Below are positions 11,425 to 20,734 of a stretch of 64,000 bases of DNA, piece by piece. The notes under the pieces were generated by a model. It was not told where the DNA came from. It did not search any database and was given only the letters and a program-made list of their open reading frames with translations. Where the stretch lies: positions 62,001-126,000 of the forward strand of contig NZ_JAIERS010000017.1 of the NCBI RefSeq assembly GCF_019746665.1. Reading direction: 5' to 3'. This stretch comes from Sphingomonas sp. GTDB lineage: Bacteria; Pseudomonadota; Alphaproteobacteria; Sphingomonadales; Sphingomonadaceae. Numbering within the stretch: position 1 is the first letter of the stretch; every line of letters starts with the position of its first letter. The position numbers and the translations under genes are program-made.

Positions 11425-12729
11425 ATGAGCTTCCCTTGGGCACAGCATTACGAACCCAAGCATCCGGTGATGAAGTGGGTGGACGAACGTCTGCCGCTGC
11501 CCCGGCTGGTGTTCTCCGCGGTAGGCGCCGGCTATCCGGTGCCGCGCAACCTTAACTGGTTCTGGAATTTCGGCGTCCTCGCCGGCTTGGCGTTGATGGT
11601 GCAGATCATCACCGGCGTCACGCTCGCGATGCATTATGCAGCGAATGGCGCGATCGCGTTCGACTCGGTCGAGCACATCATGCGCGACGTGAATTACGGC
11701 TGGCTGCTGCGCTACACCCACGCCAACGGCGCCTCGATGTTCCTGGCGGTGGTGTACATCCATATGGGCCGCGGGCTGTTCTATGGCTCGTACAAGGCGC
11801 CGCGCGAAATGGTGTGGCTGCTGGGCGTCGTGATCTTCCTGCTGATGATGGCGACCGCGTTCATGGGCTATGTGCTGCCCTGGGGCCAGATGAGCTTCTG
11901 GGGGGCGCAAGTGATCACCGGTTTCTTCTCGGCGATCCCGATCGTCGGTGAGCCGATCCGCATCTGGCTGCTTGGCGGCTATGCGCCGGATGACGCGGCG
12001 CTCAACCGCTTCTTCTCGCTCCATTATCTGCTGCCCTTCGTGATCGCGGGCGTGATCATCCTGCACATCTGGGCGCTGCACATGTACGGCTCGAACAACC
12101 CGACCGGCGTCGAGGTGAAAGACGAGCAGGATACGGTGCCGTTCCACCCTTATTACACCGCGAAGGACGGGTTCGGCGTCGGCGTGTTCTTCCTGATCTT
12201 CGCGACCTTCGTCTTCTTCCAGCCGAACATGCTGGGCCACCCGGATAACTATATCCCGGCCAACCCGCTTTCGACCCCGGCGCACATCGTGCCCGAATGG
12301 TATTTCCTGCCCTTCTACGCGATCCTGAAGTCGTTCACCTTCAACTTCCTGTGGATCGAGGCGAAGCTGTGGGGCGTGCTGGCGATGTTCGGCTCGATCC
12401 TGCTGCTGTTCTTCCTGCCCTGGCTCGATACCTCGCCGGTGCGCTCGGCCAAGTATCGCCCGACCTACCGCATTTTCCTGGCGATCCTGCTCGTCGACGT
12501 GCTGGTGCTGGGCTATGTTGGTGGCGCCGAGCCGATCGCGCGCAACGTGATCCTGGGGCAGATCGCCACGGCTTATTATTTCGCGCACTTCCTCATCATC
12601 CTGCCCATCGTGTCGGCGACCGAGCGTCCGCGCCCGCTGCCCAACTCGATCACCGAGGCGGTTCTGAAGGGGGAAACCGGCTCGGCGGGCGATACCGCGT
12701 TCCCTGAACGCGCTCTGCCGGCCGAATAA
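11425..12729 (+). CDS. petB: cytochrome bc1 cytochrome b subunit
   Basis: Cytochrome b is the membrane core of complex III, with both quinone sites and two b hemes. The 434-residue product has eight or nine hydrophobic helices, the Qo-site motif [12 protein letters not shown] near 290, the [18 protein letters not shown] loop, and paired histidines on helices 2 and 4. It is a full-length cytochrome b, not split b6/subunit IV. GGAGG lies before the ATG. petC follows after 10 bp. Confidence 0.98.
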   Translation: MSFPWAQHYEPKHPVMKWVDERLPLPRLVFSAVGAGYPVPRNLNWFWNFGVLAGLALMVQIITGVTLAMHYAANGAIAFDSVEHIMRDVNYGWLLRYTHANGASMFLAVVYIHMGRGLFYGSYKAPREMVWLLGVVIFLLMMATAFMGYVLPWGQMSFWGAQVITGFFSAIPIVGEPIRIWLLGGYAPDDAALNRFFSLHYLLPFVIAGVIILHIWALHMYGSNNPTGVEVKDEQDTVPFHPYYTAKDGFGVGVFFLIFATFVFFQPNMLGHPDNYIPANPLSTPAHIVPEWYFLPFYAILKSFTFNFLWIEAKLWGVLAMFGSILLLFFLPWLDTSPVRSAKYRPTYRIFLAILLVDVLVLGYVGGAEPIARNVILGQIATAYYFAHFLIILPIVSATERPRPLPNSITEAVLKGETGSAGDTAFPERALPAE

Positions 12730-12739
12730 GGGGGAACAA

Positions 12740-13552
12740 ATGGTTCGTTTGATTTCGTTCCTGATCGGGCTTGGCTTCATCGCCGCGGTTTCGTGCGCGC
12801 TGTTCGTCAGCCTGACCAGCCTTGGCGGTGAGAGCAAGGAAACCGCGCAGGAAGCGTTGTACAAGCATCCGCACGAGCTGGAACTCGCCAGCAACGGCCT
12901 GTTCGGCAAGTTCAACATGCAGCAGGTGCAGCGCGGTTTCCAGGTGTACCAGCAGGTCTGCTCGAACTGCCACTCGCTGACCCACGTCGCTTTTCGCGAT
13001 CTGCGCAAGATCGGCTATTCGGAGGCCGAGGTTAAGAAGATCGCGAGCGACTGGCAGCTGAAGGCGCAGACGCTCGACGCCAAGACGGGCGATCGTGGTG
13101 AGCGGCCGAACACCCCGGCGGACAAGTTCCCGACCGTCTATTATCCTGGCCAGGGCAACCCGCCGGACCTTTCACTGATCACCAAGGCGCGCCATGACGG
13201 CCCGGCCTATGTCCGCTCGCTGTTGACCGGCTATCGCGACATGACCGCCGCCGAGATGAAGCGCTTCCCCGAGGCGAAGACCCCCGATGGCGCCTATTTC
13301 AACCCATACTTCCCGAACCTGAACATCGCGATGCCGCCGCCGCTCTCCGAAGGCGCGGTGACCTATGCCGATGGCACCAAGTCGACCGTCGACCAGAATG
13401 CGCAGGACGTCGCCGCTTTCCTGGTGTGGGCGGCCGAGCCCGAGCTTGCCGAGCGGCACTCGATCGGGCTGATGGTGATGGGCTTCCTGCTGGTCGCGAC
13501 CGCGCTGGCTTATGGTGCCTATCGCAACATCTGGCGGGACATGAAGCATTGA
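12740..13552 (+). CDS. petC: cytochrome bc1 cytochrome c1 subunit
   Basis: Cytochrome c1 passes electrons from the Rieske protein to soluble cytochrome c. The 270-residue product has an N-terminal signal/anchor (LISFLIGLGFIAAVSCALFV), the c-type heme site CSNCH at about 74-78, the distal methionine in NIAMPPPLSEG, and a C-terminal membrane helix before the end RNIWRDMKH. The gene is third in the operon, and its stop overlaps the start of apt. Confidence 0.97.
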   Translation: MVRLISFLIGLGFIAAVSCALFVSLTSLGGESKETAQEALYKHPHELELASNGLFGKFNMQQVQRGFQVYQQVCSNCHSLTHVAFRDLRKIGYSEAEVKKIASDWQLKAQTLDAKTGDRGERPNTPADKFPTVYYPGQGNPPDLSLITKARHDGPAYVRSLLTGYRDMTAAEMKRFPEAKTPDGAYFNPYFPNLNIAMPPPLSEGAVTYADGTKSTVDQNAQDVAAFLVWAAEPELAERHSIGLMVMGFLLVATALAYGAYRNIWRDMKH

Positions 13553-14106
13553 GCACCACGCTCGCCACGAGCGCGGCGAATGACGATCTGAAGGCGCTGA
13601 TCCGGACGATCCCCGACTTTCCCAAGCCGGGGATCATGTTCCGCGACATCACCACCCTGCTGCTCGATGCCGCCGGCCTCGCCGCTACGGTCGAGCGGCT
13701 GGTGGCGGCGGTCGATGGCCCGGTCGATCTCGTCGCCGGGATCGAGGCGCGCGGTTTCGTTTTCGCCGCCGCGATGGCGGTGAAACTCGGCGCGGGTGTG
13801 CTGCTGATCCGCAAGGATGGCAAGCTACCGGGGGCGACAATAGCCGAGGATTACGCCCTGGAATATGGTCAAGATCGGATCACGATGCATGAGGACGCGC
13901 TTGTCCCCGGCCAGCGCGTTGTGCTGATCGACGATCTGATCGCGACAGGCGGCACCGCCCGCGCGGCGGTGCGGCTGTTACGCAAGGCCGGCGCGACGGT
14001 CGAGCAAAGCTTGTTCGTGGTCGATCTGCCCGAACTAGGCGGCGCCGATCTGCTGCGCGGCGATGGCGTCGCGGTCGAAGCACTGCTCGCGTTCGAGGGC
14101 CATTAA
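13549..14106 (+). CDS. apt: adenine phosphoribosyltransferase
   Basis: Apt salvages adenine to AMP using PRPP. The start is a TTG at 13549 that overlaps the petC stop (TTGA), giving 185 residues beginning STTLATSAANDDLKALIRTIPDFPKPG. This is the normal family N-terminus, and no ATG fits it. The PRPP-binding motif VVLIDDLIATGGTA lies near 124-137, with GIEARGFVFAAAMA upstream. Coupling to petC means adenine salvage is expressed with complex III. Confidence 0.94.
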   Translation: MSTTLATSAANDDLKALIRTIPDFPKPGIMFRDITTLLLDAAGLAATVERLVAAVDGPVDLVAGIEARGFVFAAAMAVKLGAGVLLIRKDGKLPGATIAEDYALEYGQDRITMHEDALVPGQRVVLIDDLIATGGTARAAVRLLRKAGATVEQSLFVVDLPELGGADLLRGDGVAVEALLAFEGH

Positions 14107-14183
14107 GCTTCGCTATACCATCATCGCCCGCGAAGGAACGGCCCGGCGCCTGCCGGGTTGGCCTTGGCAGAGGAGATGATGCG

Positions 14184-14504
14184 ATGCTGGCAAGACGTTT
14201 CGCGGCGGCGGCGACGCTCGCGCTCACCAGCCTGGCGGCGGGGTGCAGCGACGATTATTATTACGATCGTCCGGCCCGCTACGGTTATTACAATGGCGGC
14301 TATCGTCAGCCATACTGGGGCTGGTACGGCGATTATTATTACCCGGGCACCGGGGTGTACGTCTATGACCGCTATCGCGCGCCGCGCCGCTGGAACGATG
14401 GCGAGCAGCGCTATTGGCTCGATCGCCAGCGGGGGTGGCGGGGCGGCCAGTTCCGTGACGAATGGCGCGGCTTCCGGCATGTGCCGCGCGGTTATCGGCG
14501 GTAG
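14184..14504 (+). CDS. small Tyr/Arg-rich lipoprotein
   Basis: The 106-residue product has a lipobox-like SLAAGC with Cys21, then a mature part very rich in Tyr, Trp, Gly and Arg (DDYYYDRPARYGYYNGGY and similar) that ends RHVPRGYRR. A GAGGAG lies just upstream of the ATG. Such aromatic, low-complexity lipoproteins are common in sphingomonads and have no known role. It is on the same strand as petABC-apt but separated by 77 bp containing a small hairpin, so it may be transcribed independently. Confidence 0.78.
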   Translation: MLARRFAAAATLALTSLAAGCSDDYYYDRPARYGYYNGGYRQPYWGWYGDYYYPGTGVYVYDRYRAPRRWNDGEQRYWLDRQRGWRGGQFRDEWRGFRHVPRGYRR

Positions 14505-14537
14505 CGTTACTAGCCGCGAGCGGCGACCCGGCTGCGC

Positions 14538-14984
14538 CTAGGTTGGCCGCGTCGCGATCAGCGCGATCGAGACAAAGCGCAGCACCGCCTCGCCATGCTG
14601 GTTGGTCACGGTCATCCGGCTGCGATAACTGCCCATCTCCGGGCGGCTTTGCGAGCGGCGGACTTCGACGATCTCGCTCTCGCAGCTCAGGGTGTCGCCG
14701 GGATAGACCGGCTTAAGCCAGCGCAGTTCGTCGATACCGGGCGAGCCGAGTCCAGCCTGTTCGATCTGCTTTAGATTCTCAACGATCATCGCCATCGTCA
14801 TCGCGCAAGTGTGCCAGCCGCTTGCCGCAAGGCGACCGAAATGGGTGCGCGCCGCCGCTTCGTCGGATAGGTGGAATGGTTGCGGATCATAACGCTCGGC
14901 GAAGGCGACCACCTCCTCGCGGGTGACGTGATAGCTGCCGAAGCGCGCGCTCTGGCCGACCGCCAGATCCTCGAAGTAAATCAT
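14538..14984 (-). CDS. MaoC-family acyl dehydratase / hotdog protein
   Basis: The 148-residue hotdog-fold protein of the MaoC type usually acts as an enoyl-CoA hydratase or related acyl-CoA binder. Visible features are IYFEDLAVGQSARFGSYHVT, the DPQPFHLSDEAA segment with the catalytic-type Asp/His, and ASGWHTCAM. ATG 14984 has GGAGAGG in front and gives the family N-terminus; the longer frame to 15041 has no support. The exact acyl substrate is unknown. Confidence 0.9.
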   Translation of the reverse strand: MIYFEDLAVGQSARFGSYHVTREEVVAFAERYDPQPFHLSDEAAARTHFGRLAASGWHTCAMTMAMIVENLKQIEQAGLGSPGIDELRWLKPVYPGDTLSCESEIVEVRRSQSRPEMGSYRSRMTVTNQHGEAVLRFVSIALIATRPT

Positions 14985-15079
14985 TCGTGTCCTCTCCGCT
15001 CCCGTTACGAGGATGTGGCATGGATGGGGTGCCCCGAACAAGGCCAGGGCGGCGATCTCGGAGGCCCGCGATAAGCGGG

Positions 15080-16327
15080 TTAGCGGGCAAGGGCCGCGCG
15101 AAAAGGCGCGTCGTCGCCATCGAGCCCGGGGTCTTGCGGCAGGCCAAGTAGATCGCGCAGCAAGGGCGCGACATCGACATTGTCAAACCCCGCGAGCTTG
15201 CCGGCCGGCTTGATCCCTGGCCCGCTCGCGATGAACAGCGCGGCCATTTCGGGCGCGGCCGGATCATAGCCATGCGCCCCACCGGACTTGATTGGCCGAT
15301 CGGGCTCGGGCGGCTTGTCGAGGATCAGCCAGCCCGTCTCGGCGAGGCAGACGAAGCGGGGCACGCGGGGATTGGCGCCATAATGCAGCGCCGGCGGGAT
15401 CGCTGTCTTGGGCCAGCACGTCATATGCGGCACCGACCGGGCGAGCGCCTGCCCAAGCGCCGCTTCCTGCCCGGGTTGCGGCTCGAGCCCGGCATAGGGG
15501 CCAGCGGCGACCGCGCGATAGAGCTTGGGGTCGATCCGTTCGTAGAGCTTGATCGTCCGATCAGGGCTGGTCGCCGCCATGCCGTGATCGGCGACGATCA
15601 CGAGCGTCGCCGGCTGGCCCAGGGCGGCGAGCTCGGCCCGGAGCCGCCCGATCGCGGCATCGACCTCGGCCACCGCCTCGGTGGTCTTGGTACTGTCCGG
15701 TCCGAACTCATGGCCCGCGTGGTCGACCAGGTCGAAATAGAGCGTCAGGAAGCGTGGCCGTGTCTCGACCGGGCGGCGGAGCCAGTCGATGATGCCGTCT
15801 ACCCGCTGACGATCGCTGATCGCACCCGCATATTGCGCCCAATCGCGCGGGCGAACGCCGCCGAAATCGACATTGCTGCCCGGCCAGAACATGGTCGCGG
15901 TGCGGATGCCGGCCTTTTCGGCGGTCACCCAAATCGGCTCGGCCTCGCCCCACCAATAGGGCTGGTCGCTCTGCATCGTGAAAACCTGGCCCGGGCGGGC
16001 GGGGTCTTCCATCCGGTTGCCGACGATGCCGTTGCGATCGGGCCGCAGCCCGGTGACGAGCGTATAATGGTTGGGGAAGGTAATGCTGGGAAAGCTCGGT
16101 CGCATCGCCGCGCTGATCCCGGCTGAGGCGAGGGCGTTGAGATTGGGCGTGACGCCGCGCTCAAGATAATCGGCGCGAAATCCGTCGATCGAGACGAGGA
16201 CAACGACCGGGGCGCGGGCTTCGGCCGTCGCGGTTCTGGCAAGGCGCGGCGCACTCGCCGGCTGGGTGGCGCAGGCCTGAAGGCCAGCGGCGAGAAGGGC
16301 AGCGAGCAGGCCGGTAGGAACGCGCAT
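15080..16327 (-). CDS. ENPP-type alkaline phosphatase/phosphodiesterase lipoprotein
   Basis: The 415-residue product belongs to the alkaline phosphatase superfamily, nucleotide pyrophosphatase/phosphodiesterase branch. A lipobox-like GLQAC (Cys19) suggests lipidation. The metal and nucleophile motifs are in order: VSIDGFRADYL (first Asp), PSITFPNHYTLVTGL (Thr nucleophile), FDLVDHAGHEFGP, VIVADHGM, and the late GGAHGYDP histidine. The substrate is unknown. It would act at the periplasmic membrane face. It shares the strand with the MaoC gene but lies 95 bp upstream of it. Confidence 0.92.
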   Translation of the reverse strand: MRVPTGLLAALLAAGLQACATQPASAPRLARTATAEARAPVVVLVSIDGFRADYLERGVTPNLNALASAGISAAMRPSFPSITFPNHYTLVTGLRPDRNGIVGNRMEDPARPGQVFTMQSDQPYWWGEAEPIWVTAEKAGIRTATMFWPGSNVDFGGVRPRDWAQYAGAISDRQRVDGIIDWLRRPVETRPRFLTLYFDLVDHAGHEFGPDSTKTTEAVAEVDAAIGRLRAELAALGQPATLVIVADHGMAATSPDRTIKLYERIDPKLYRAVAAGPYAGLEPQPGQEAALGQALARSVPHMTCWPKTAIPPALHYGANPRVPRFVCLAETGWLILDKPPEPDRPIKSGGAHGYDPAAPEMAALFIASGPGIKPAGKLAGFDNVDVAPLLRDLLGLPQDPGLDGDDAPFRAALAR

Positions 16328-16443
16328 CGCTATGCAAATGCCGCCTCAGCACGACAGCATTATGACATCGGTCAGCCGGTATTGACCACATCCGTAGTTA
16401 GAACTACAAACGTAATCGAAGCGAGAGAGACGGAGGGGTGTCG

Positions 16444-17541
16444 ATGTACCGTTGCGTAGCGTTGGTTCTGTTGCCGCTAGCCCTTGGGGGGGCTGGACCC
16501 GCCGGGAAGCTTTGCCCGACGGCGACAGCGGTGCTGCCGAACCTCATTTGCGTTGAAAGCGCCAACGGGGTGGTGCTGGCGGGCAGTGCCGCGCGCGCTG
16601 AACAACTGCTCACACTAGCCGAGGCGGGCGTGGTTCGGTTCAAGGAGTATTTCGGTCGCCAGGCGCTACGCTATGCCGTGGCAGAGGGGCCCGATGCGCT
16701 CGTGCCGCCCGAAAGTGTCGCCGCGCTGCGCAAGGCCGGGTTTCCGGTCGTGCTGCCCTGGATTTCGCCAAAAGTGTATCGCCAGCAGGTGGAGCAGTCG
16801 ATCCGTCGCGGGCTGACAGCCCGGATGGCCGGTCGCCCTCAAGACGAAATCGAGGCCGCTGTGCAAAAAGCTGTCGACCAGCAAACCAACCCGGAGCGGT
16901 TCGCTAGGACAGAGCTGGCAACAGTGTCGCATGAACTTGGCCATTATTGGTTCTGGCAGGGCTATTGGCCCAAATCGACGCTGAGCGAAGACAAGCATTA
17001 CGGTGGGCCGAGCCCCGACTGGCTCGACGAAATGTCGGCCGTGCTGATGGAAGCGCCGTCCAGCTTCAACGACCGGGTGAAACAATTCGGGCAGCGTTAC
17101 GCCACCTATCGGGCCGACCCTCAAAAAGCCGACGAGAACACCAGATTGACGGTCGATATTGTCAACTTCTTTTCCGAGGTGCACCCGGCGCATCTACAGA
17201 CCAAGATGCTTTCGCAGCAGGTTGGTGGCGATCTGAAAAAGGATAGTTTCAGGGCGATGGTGTTTTCGGGCGAAGAAGCGCGCAAGATCATTGAAGGCGG
17301 CGCGCGCTTCTATCTGCAGTCGGCGGTAGCATCGCAATATCTGATTGATAGAACCGGCAACCGACAAATCTTCGGCCGTATCGCCGAGGCCTTCGCACGT
17401 GGTGAGACTATGGCGCAATGGCTCGCCAATAAGGAGCCCAAGGGCAAGCTGCCGCGTGACCTTAAGGCTTTGCAGGCGGACTGGATGGCCTGGCTCGAAA
17501 CCCGCTTCCCGGCAGAGGTGGCGACCAAACCAGCGGCCTGA
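16444..17541 (+). CDS. putative secreted zinc metallopeptidase (HEXXH), family not recognised
   Basis: The 365-residue product starts at the ATG at 16444, about seven bases after GGAGG; an in-frame GTG at 16438 overlaps that site and is less likely. A signal peptide (MYRCVALVLLPLALGGAG) is followed by two cysteines. The centre contains TELATVSHELGHYWFWQG, a zinc-binding HEXXH, and about 30 residues later PDWLDEMSAVLME, which could supply a third Glu ligand as in gluzincins. The rest matches nothing I can name. Codon use is less GC-biased than in neighbouring genes. The gene stands alone between divergent and convergent neighbours. Confidence 0.75.
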   Translation: MYRCVALVLLPLALGGAGPAGKLCPTATAVLPNLICVESANGVVLAGSAARAEQLLTLAEAGVVRFKEYFGRQALRYAVAEGPDALVPPESVAALRKAGFPVVLPWISPKVYRQQVEQSIRRGLTARMAGRPQDEIEAAVQKAVDQQTNPERFARTELATVSHELGHYWFWQGYWPKSTLSEDKHYGGPSPDWLDEMSAVLMEAPSSFNDRVKQFGQRYATYRADPQKADENTRLTVDIVNFFSEVHPAHLQTKMLSQQVGGDLKKDSFRAMVFSGEEARKIIEGGARFYLQSAVASQYLIDRTGNRQIFGRIAEAFARGETMAQWLANKEPKGKLPRDLKALQADWMAWLETRFPAEVATKPAA

Positions 17542-17606
17542 CAGCGCGGGCGGCGGCGCTGGAGCGGGCCGATGCCACTTCCACTTCCACGTTAGTGGGG
17601 CAGTGC

Positions 17607-18707
17607 TTACACGTTGAAGCGGAAGAGCATCACGTCGCCGTCCTGCACCGCACAGTCCTTGCCTTCCTGGCGCAGCTTGCCCGCTTCGCGCGCGCCGGCC
17701 TCGCCTTTCAGCGCGACATAGTCGGCGAAGGCGATCGTTTCGGCGCGGATGAAGCCGCGTTCGAAGTCGCTATGGATCGCGCCCGCCGCCTGCGGGGCCT
17801 TGGCGCCTTTCGACACCGTCCAGGCGCGCGCTTCCTTGGGACCGACGGTGAAGAAAGTGATGAGATCGAGCAGCGCATAGCCGGCGCGGATTACCCGGCC
17901 GAGGCCGGTTTCCTCCAGCCCCAGCTCGGCCAGGAACTCGCCACGCTCCTCGGCCGGCATAGTCGCGATCTCGGCCTCGATCGCGGCGGAGACGATCACC
18001 GCCTGCGCGCCCTCGGCTGCCGCCTTGGCGAACACCTTCGCGCTATGGGCATTGCCCTCGGCGGCACTCGCTTCCTCGACATTGCAGACATAGAGCACCG
18101 GCTTGGCGGTAAGCAGTTGCGCCTGGGCGAGCGCCCGGCGCTCATCCTCGTCCTTGGGCGCGGTGAGCCGCGCGGGGCGGCCGTCGCGCAGCAGCTCCAG
18201 TGCCTGGCCAAGCACGCTCGCCGCCGCCTTCGCCTCCTTGTCGCCTTGCGCCGCCTTCTTCGTGAGGTTGGGGACGCGCTTCTCCAGGCTTTCCAGATCG
18301 GCGAGCATCAGCTCGGTCTCCACCGTTTCGGCATCGGCGATTGGATCGACCTTGCCTTCCACATGGGTCACATCGCCGTCCTCGAAGCAGCGCAGCACAT
18401 GCACCACCGCGTCGACCTCGCGGATATTGCCGAGGAACTGGTTGCCGAGCCCTTCGCCCTTGGACGCCCCGCGCACCAGCCCGGCGATGTCGACAAAGCC
18501 CAATTGCGTCTCGATCACCTTCGCCGAATGGGCGATCGCGGCAAGTTGTTGCAGCCGGGGGTCGGGCACCGCGACATTGCCGACATTGGGCTCGATCGTG
18601 CAGAAAGGATAGTTCGCCGCCTGCGCCGCCGCCGTTTCAGTCAGCGCGTTGAACAGCGTCGACTTGCCGACATTGGGCAGACCGACAATCCCGCAGCGAA
18701 AACCCAT
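17607..18707 (-). CDS. ychF: ribosome-associated ATPase YchF
   Basis: YchF is an OBG-type P-loop ATPase that binds ribosomes and has roles in translation and oxidative stress. The 366-residue product has G1 GLPNVGKSTLFN (9-20), G3 DIAGLV, a divergent G4 NVEE in place of NKxD (the basis for ATP preference), and a C-terminal TGS domain ending in the family tail VQDGDVMLFRFNV. Length is normal. In many Alphaproteobacteria rplY, pth and ychF are adjacent; here five other genes separate pth from ychF. Confidence 0.97.
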   Translation of the reverse strand: MGFRCGIVGLPNVGKSTLFNALTETAAAQAANYPFCTIEPNVGNVAVPDPRLQQLAAIAHSAKVIETQLGFVDIAGLVRGASKGEGLGNQFLGNIREVDAVVHVLRCFEDGDVTHVEGKVDPIADAETVETELMLADLESLEKRVPNLTKKAAQGDKEAKAAASVLGQALELLRDGRPARLTAPKDEDERRALAQAQLLTAKPVLYVCNVEEASAAEGNAHSAKVFAKAAAEGAQAVIVSAAIEAEIATMPAEERGEFLAELGLEETGLGRVIRAGYALLDLITFFTVGPKEARAWTVSKGAKAPQAAGAIHSDFERGFIRAETIAFADYVALKGEAGAREAGKLRQEGKDCAVQDGDVMLFRFNV

Positions 18708-18828
18708 TTTGCGTCCTGAAAGCTGGAAAGAGGAAGGCGGTGCCTTAAGCAGCCTTGCCGCCGCCGTCCAGCTTGCCGGGCGCTCGCGGGCGTGGCAGCA
18801 TCATCGAAACGAGCAGGGGAGAGAGACG

Positions 18829-19233
18829 ATGCGCACGATTGTGGCCGCCGGCTTGCTGGCGCTGGGCGTGGTGGGGATGCAGGCGCCGCTGGACGCCCAG
18901 AGCGGGGCAGCCGGGGATTTGCAATGCACCGGCAAGCGCGTCGCGATCCGCTATAGCGAGATCAAATCCGGCCAGCTCGAAACCTTCAGGAAGGCGGTCG
19001 CGGCCCACAATGCCTGGTACGCCGCCGGCAAGAATGGCACCCGCACCACTTTGATCCGGGTGATCAAGCGCAGCGGCGACAAGACGGTTTACGATGACGG
19101 CGCGGCGATGACGATGACGGTGTACGACACCAAGCCGCAACCGCCGCGCGATGCAGCTTATGCTGCCTTTGTGAAGCTCTACACCGACAGTTCGGATTTG
19201 AAGGAAGAGCATCGTGGCTGCATGGGTGGCTGA
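18829..19233 (+). CDS. small secreted protein of unknown function
   Basis: The 134-residue product has a signal peptide (MRTIVAAGLLALGVVGMQAPLDAQ), a possible disulfide pair (LQCTG early, HRGCMGG at the end) and a compact middle (VAIRYSEIKSGQLETFRKAV, VYDTKPQPPRDAAYAAF). The middle resembles a dimeric alpha/beta-barrel (NIPSNAP/ABM-like) shape, but I cannot assign a family. ATG 18829 follows GGGGAGAGAGA. It stands alone and converges on the 2OG-oxygenase gene. Confidence 0.75.
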   Translation: MRTIVAAGLLALGVVGMQAPLDAQSGAAGDLQCTGKRVAIRYSEIKSGQLETFRKAVAAHNAWYAAGKNGTRTTLIRVIKRSGDKTVYDDGAAMTMTVYDTKPQPPRDAAYAAFVKLYTDSSDLKEEHRGCMGG

Positions 19234-19244
19234 CCGATGCCGCG

Positions 19245-19850
19245 CTACCAGCGATAGTTGAAGCTCACGCTCACCCGGTCCTCCCTGGCGTTGCTGGGGA
19301 GGACTTCGTGGCGTAGCCAGCTCTCCCAGAGCAGCACGGTGCCGGGTTCGGGCGTGACGGTGACGAACGGTCGCGCGCCTTCTTCGGCGTCCTCACGGCG
19401 CGGCGGAGCGGCCATGTAGAGCGGCAGGCGCGGATCCTCGAACCGGATCGCGCCCGCGCCCGGCGGGATCGCGACATACAGTGTACCTGAAATGATGCTG
19501 TGCGGGTGGAGATGCCCCGAATGGGCGCCACCCGGGCGCAGCACATTCACCCAAAGGCTGTCGAGCTTGGGCTTGCGCCCCGCGAGATCGAAGGCGCACG
19601 CCTCGGCGAAGCCCGCCACGGGCTTCGCCAGTCGCTTGACCAGATCGGCGAAGACGGGGTCGCGCCGCGGCAGATCATTGAGCGACGCATAGCTGGTATA
19701 GCCGCGATAGCCGTTGGCCTTACTCCACGTGCGCCCGGCGCGGTCCTCGACCGCGAGCAGCTGGCAGCTGTGCGCAAGCTCGGCGAGGAAGGCGGTGTCC
19801 TCGATCCGCGACTGGTGGAGCAGGGTGGGGAACAGCGCGCGTATCGTCAT
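19245..19850 (-). CDS. putative 2-oxoglutarate/Fe(II) dioxygenase (TIGR02466-like)
   Basis: The 201-residue product begins TIRALFPTLLHQSRIED, the usual start of this family; an upstream in-frame ATG at 19889 adds an unlikely extension. A jelly-roll iron site is suggested by GGAHSGHLHPHSIISGTLYV (His donors) and the later WLRHEVLPS histidine with RVSVSFNYRW (arginine for 2-oxoglutarate). Family members are annotated as putative 2OG-Fe(II) oxygenases without a known substrate. It lies 60 bp downstream of the Crp-family regulator on the same strand and may be cotranscribed with it. Confidence 0.85.
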   Translation of the reverse strand: MTIRALFPTLLHQSRIEDTAFLAELAHSCQLLAVEDRAGRTWSKANGYRGYTSYASLNDLPRRDPVFADLVKRLAKPVAGFAEACAFDLAGRKPKLDSLWVNVLRPGGAHSGHLHPHSIISGTLYVAIPPGAGAIRFEDPRLPLYMAAPPRREDAEEGARPFVTVTPEPGTVLLWESWLRHEVLPSNAREDRVSVSFNYRW

Positions 19851-19910
19851 GCCGCAGGGCATAGCATGGGCGCGTCTTGCCGCCAGCATGGCCTTGCTCG
19901 GCTCCGTCGA

Positions 19911-20684
19911 TCAGGGCTTGTCGCCGAGGTGCAGATAGTTTGGGTTGAAATCGCCCGCGCGCTGCAGCGCGGGCCAATCGGCCACCACGACCGCCCGCTT
20001 CGATCGGCGGATCAGCCCCTCGCTCTCCAGCCCGCGCAAGGTGCGATTGATGTGAACCGAGGTGAGGCCGAGCGCGTCGCCCAATTGTTCCTGCGTCATC
20101 GGCAGCTCGAACGTGTCGACCGCGCCAAGCCCCGCCGCCTGGCGCCGTGTCGCTAGCTCGCACAGGAGATGCGCGGTGCGGGCGCGCGCGTCGCGCCGGC
20201 CAACATTGGCGATCCACTCGCGAAACGTGGCTGCCTCGACCAATGATTCGAGCCACAGCGCCTTGCCGATTTCGGGAAATTGATAGGCCAGCCGTATCAA
20301 TGCATCGGCCGGAAACTGCGCTACCGTGGCAAGCGTGAGGGCGTGGATCGAATGATCGGCGCGATCGAGCAGGATGTGCTGCAGGTCGACAAAGTCGCCA
20401 GACAAATGGATCGCGACGATCTGGCGGCCGCCATCGCCGACCAGCTTGTACCGGGTGACGAAGCCGGTGAGCACGAAGGTGCAATAACGCACCCTGTCGC
20501 CTTCGCGAACAATCACTTGGCCCGGCTGATAATCCCGCAATACGAACGGCAGATCGAGCAGCGTGTCGGTCGCCTCGGGCGGTAGCGCGAAGCGGCTTGC
20601 AAGGCGTTTGACCAGCAGAGTCAGCGGCACCTCGGCGCGGCTGGGTCCAGGAGCAAGCTCGATATCGGCCAAAGTGCGTCTCAT
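19911..20684 (-). CDS. Crp/Fnr-family transcriptional regulator
   Basis: The 257-residue product has a cyclic-nucleotide-type sensory domain (about 35-150; YQPGQVIVREGDRVRYCTFVLTGFV) and a C-terminal winged helix-turn-helix (MTQEQLGDALGLTSVHINRTLRGLESEGLI). No Fnr-type N-terminal cysteine cluster is present, so it is not an oxygen-sensing Fnr. The ligand is unknown. ATG 20684 fits the family start. It lies 50 bp downstream of pth on the same strand. Confidence 0.92.
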   Translation of the reverse strand: MRRTLADIELAPGPSRAEVPLTLLVKRLASRFALPPEATDTLLDLPFVLRDYQPGQVIVREGDRVRYCTFVLTGFVTRYKLVGDGGRQIVAIHLSGDFVDLQHILLDRADHSIHALTLATVAQFPADALIRLAYQFPEIGKALWLESLVEAATFREWIANVGRRDARARTAHLLCELATRRQAAGLGAVDTFELPMTQEQLGDALGLTSVHINRTLRGLESEGLIRRSKRAVVVADWPALQRAGDFNPNYLHLGDKP

Positions 20685-20734
20685 CGTTCCCTTGCGGAAA
20701 CGAGGGGGCGCGGGCTCGGTTCCCTGGCGGACGA

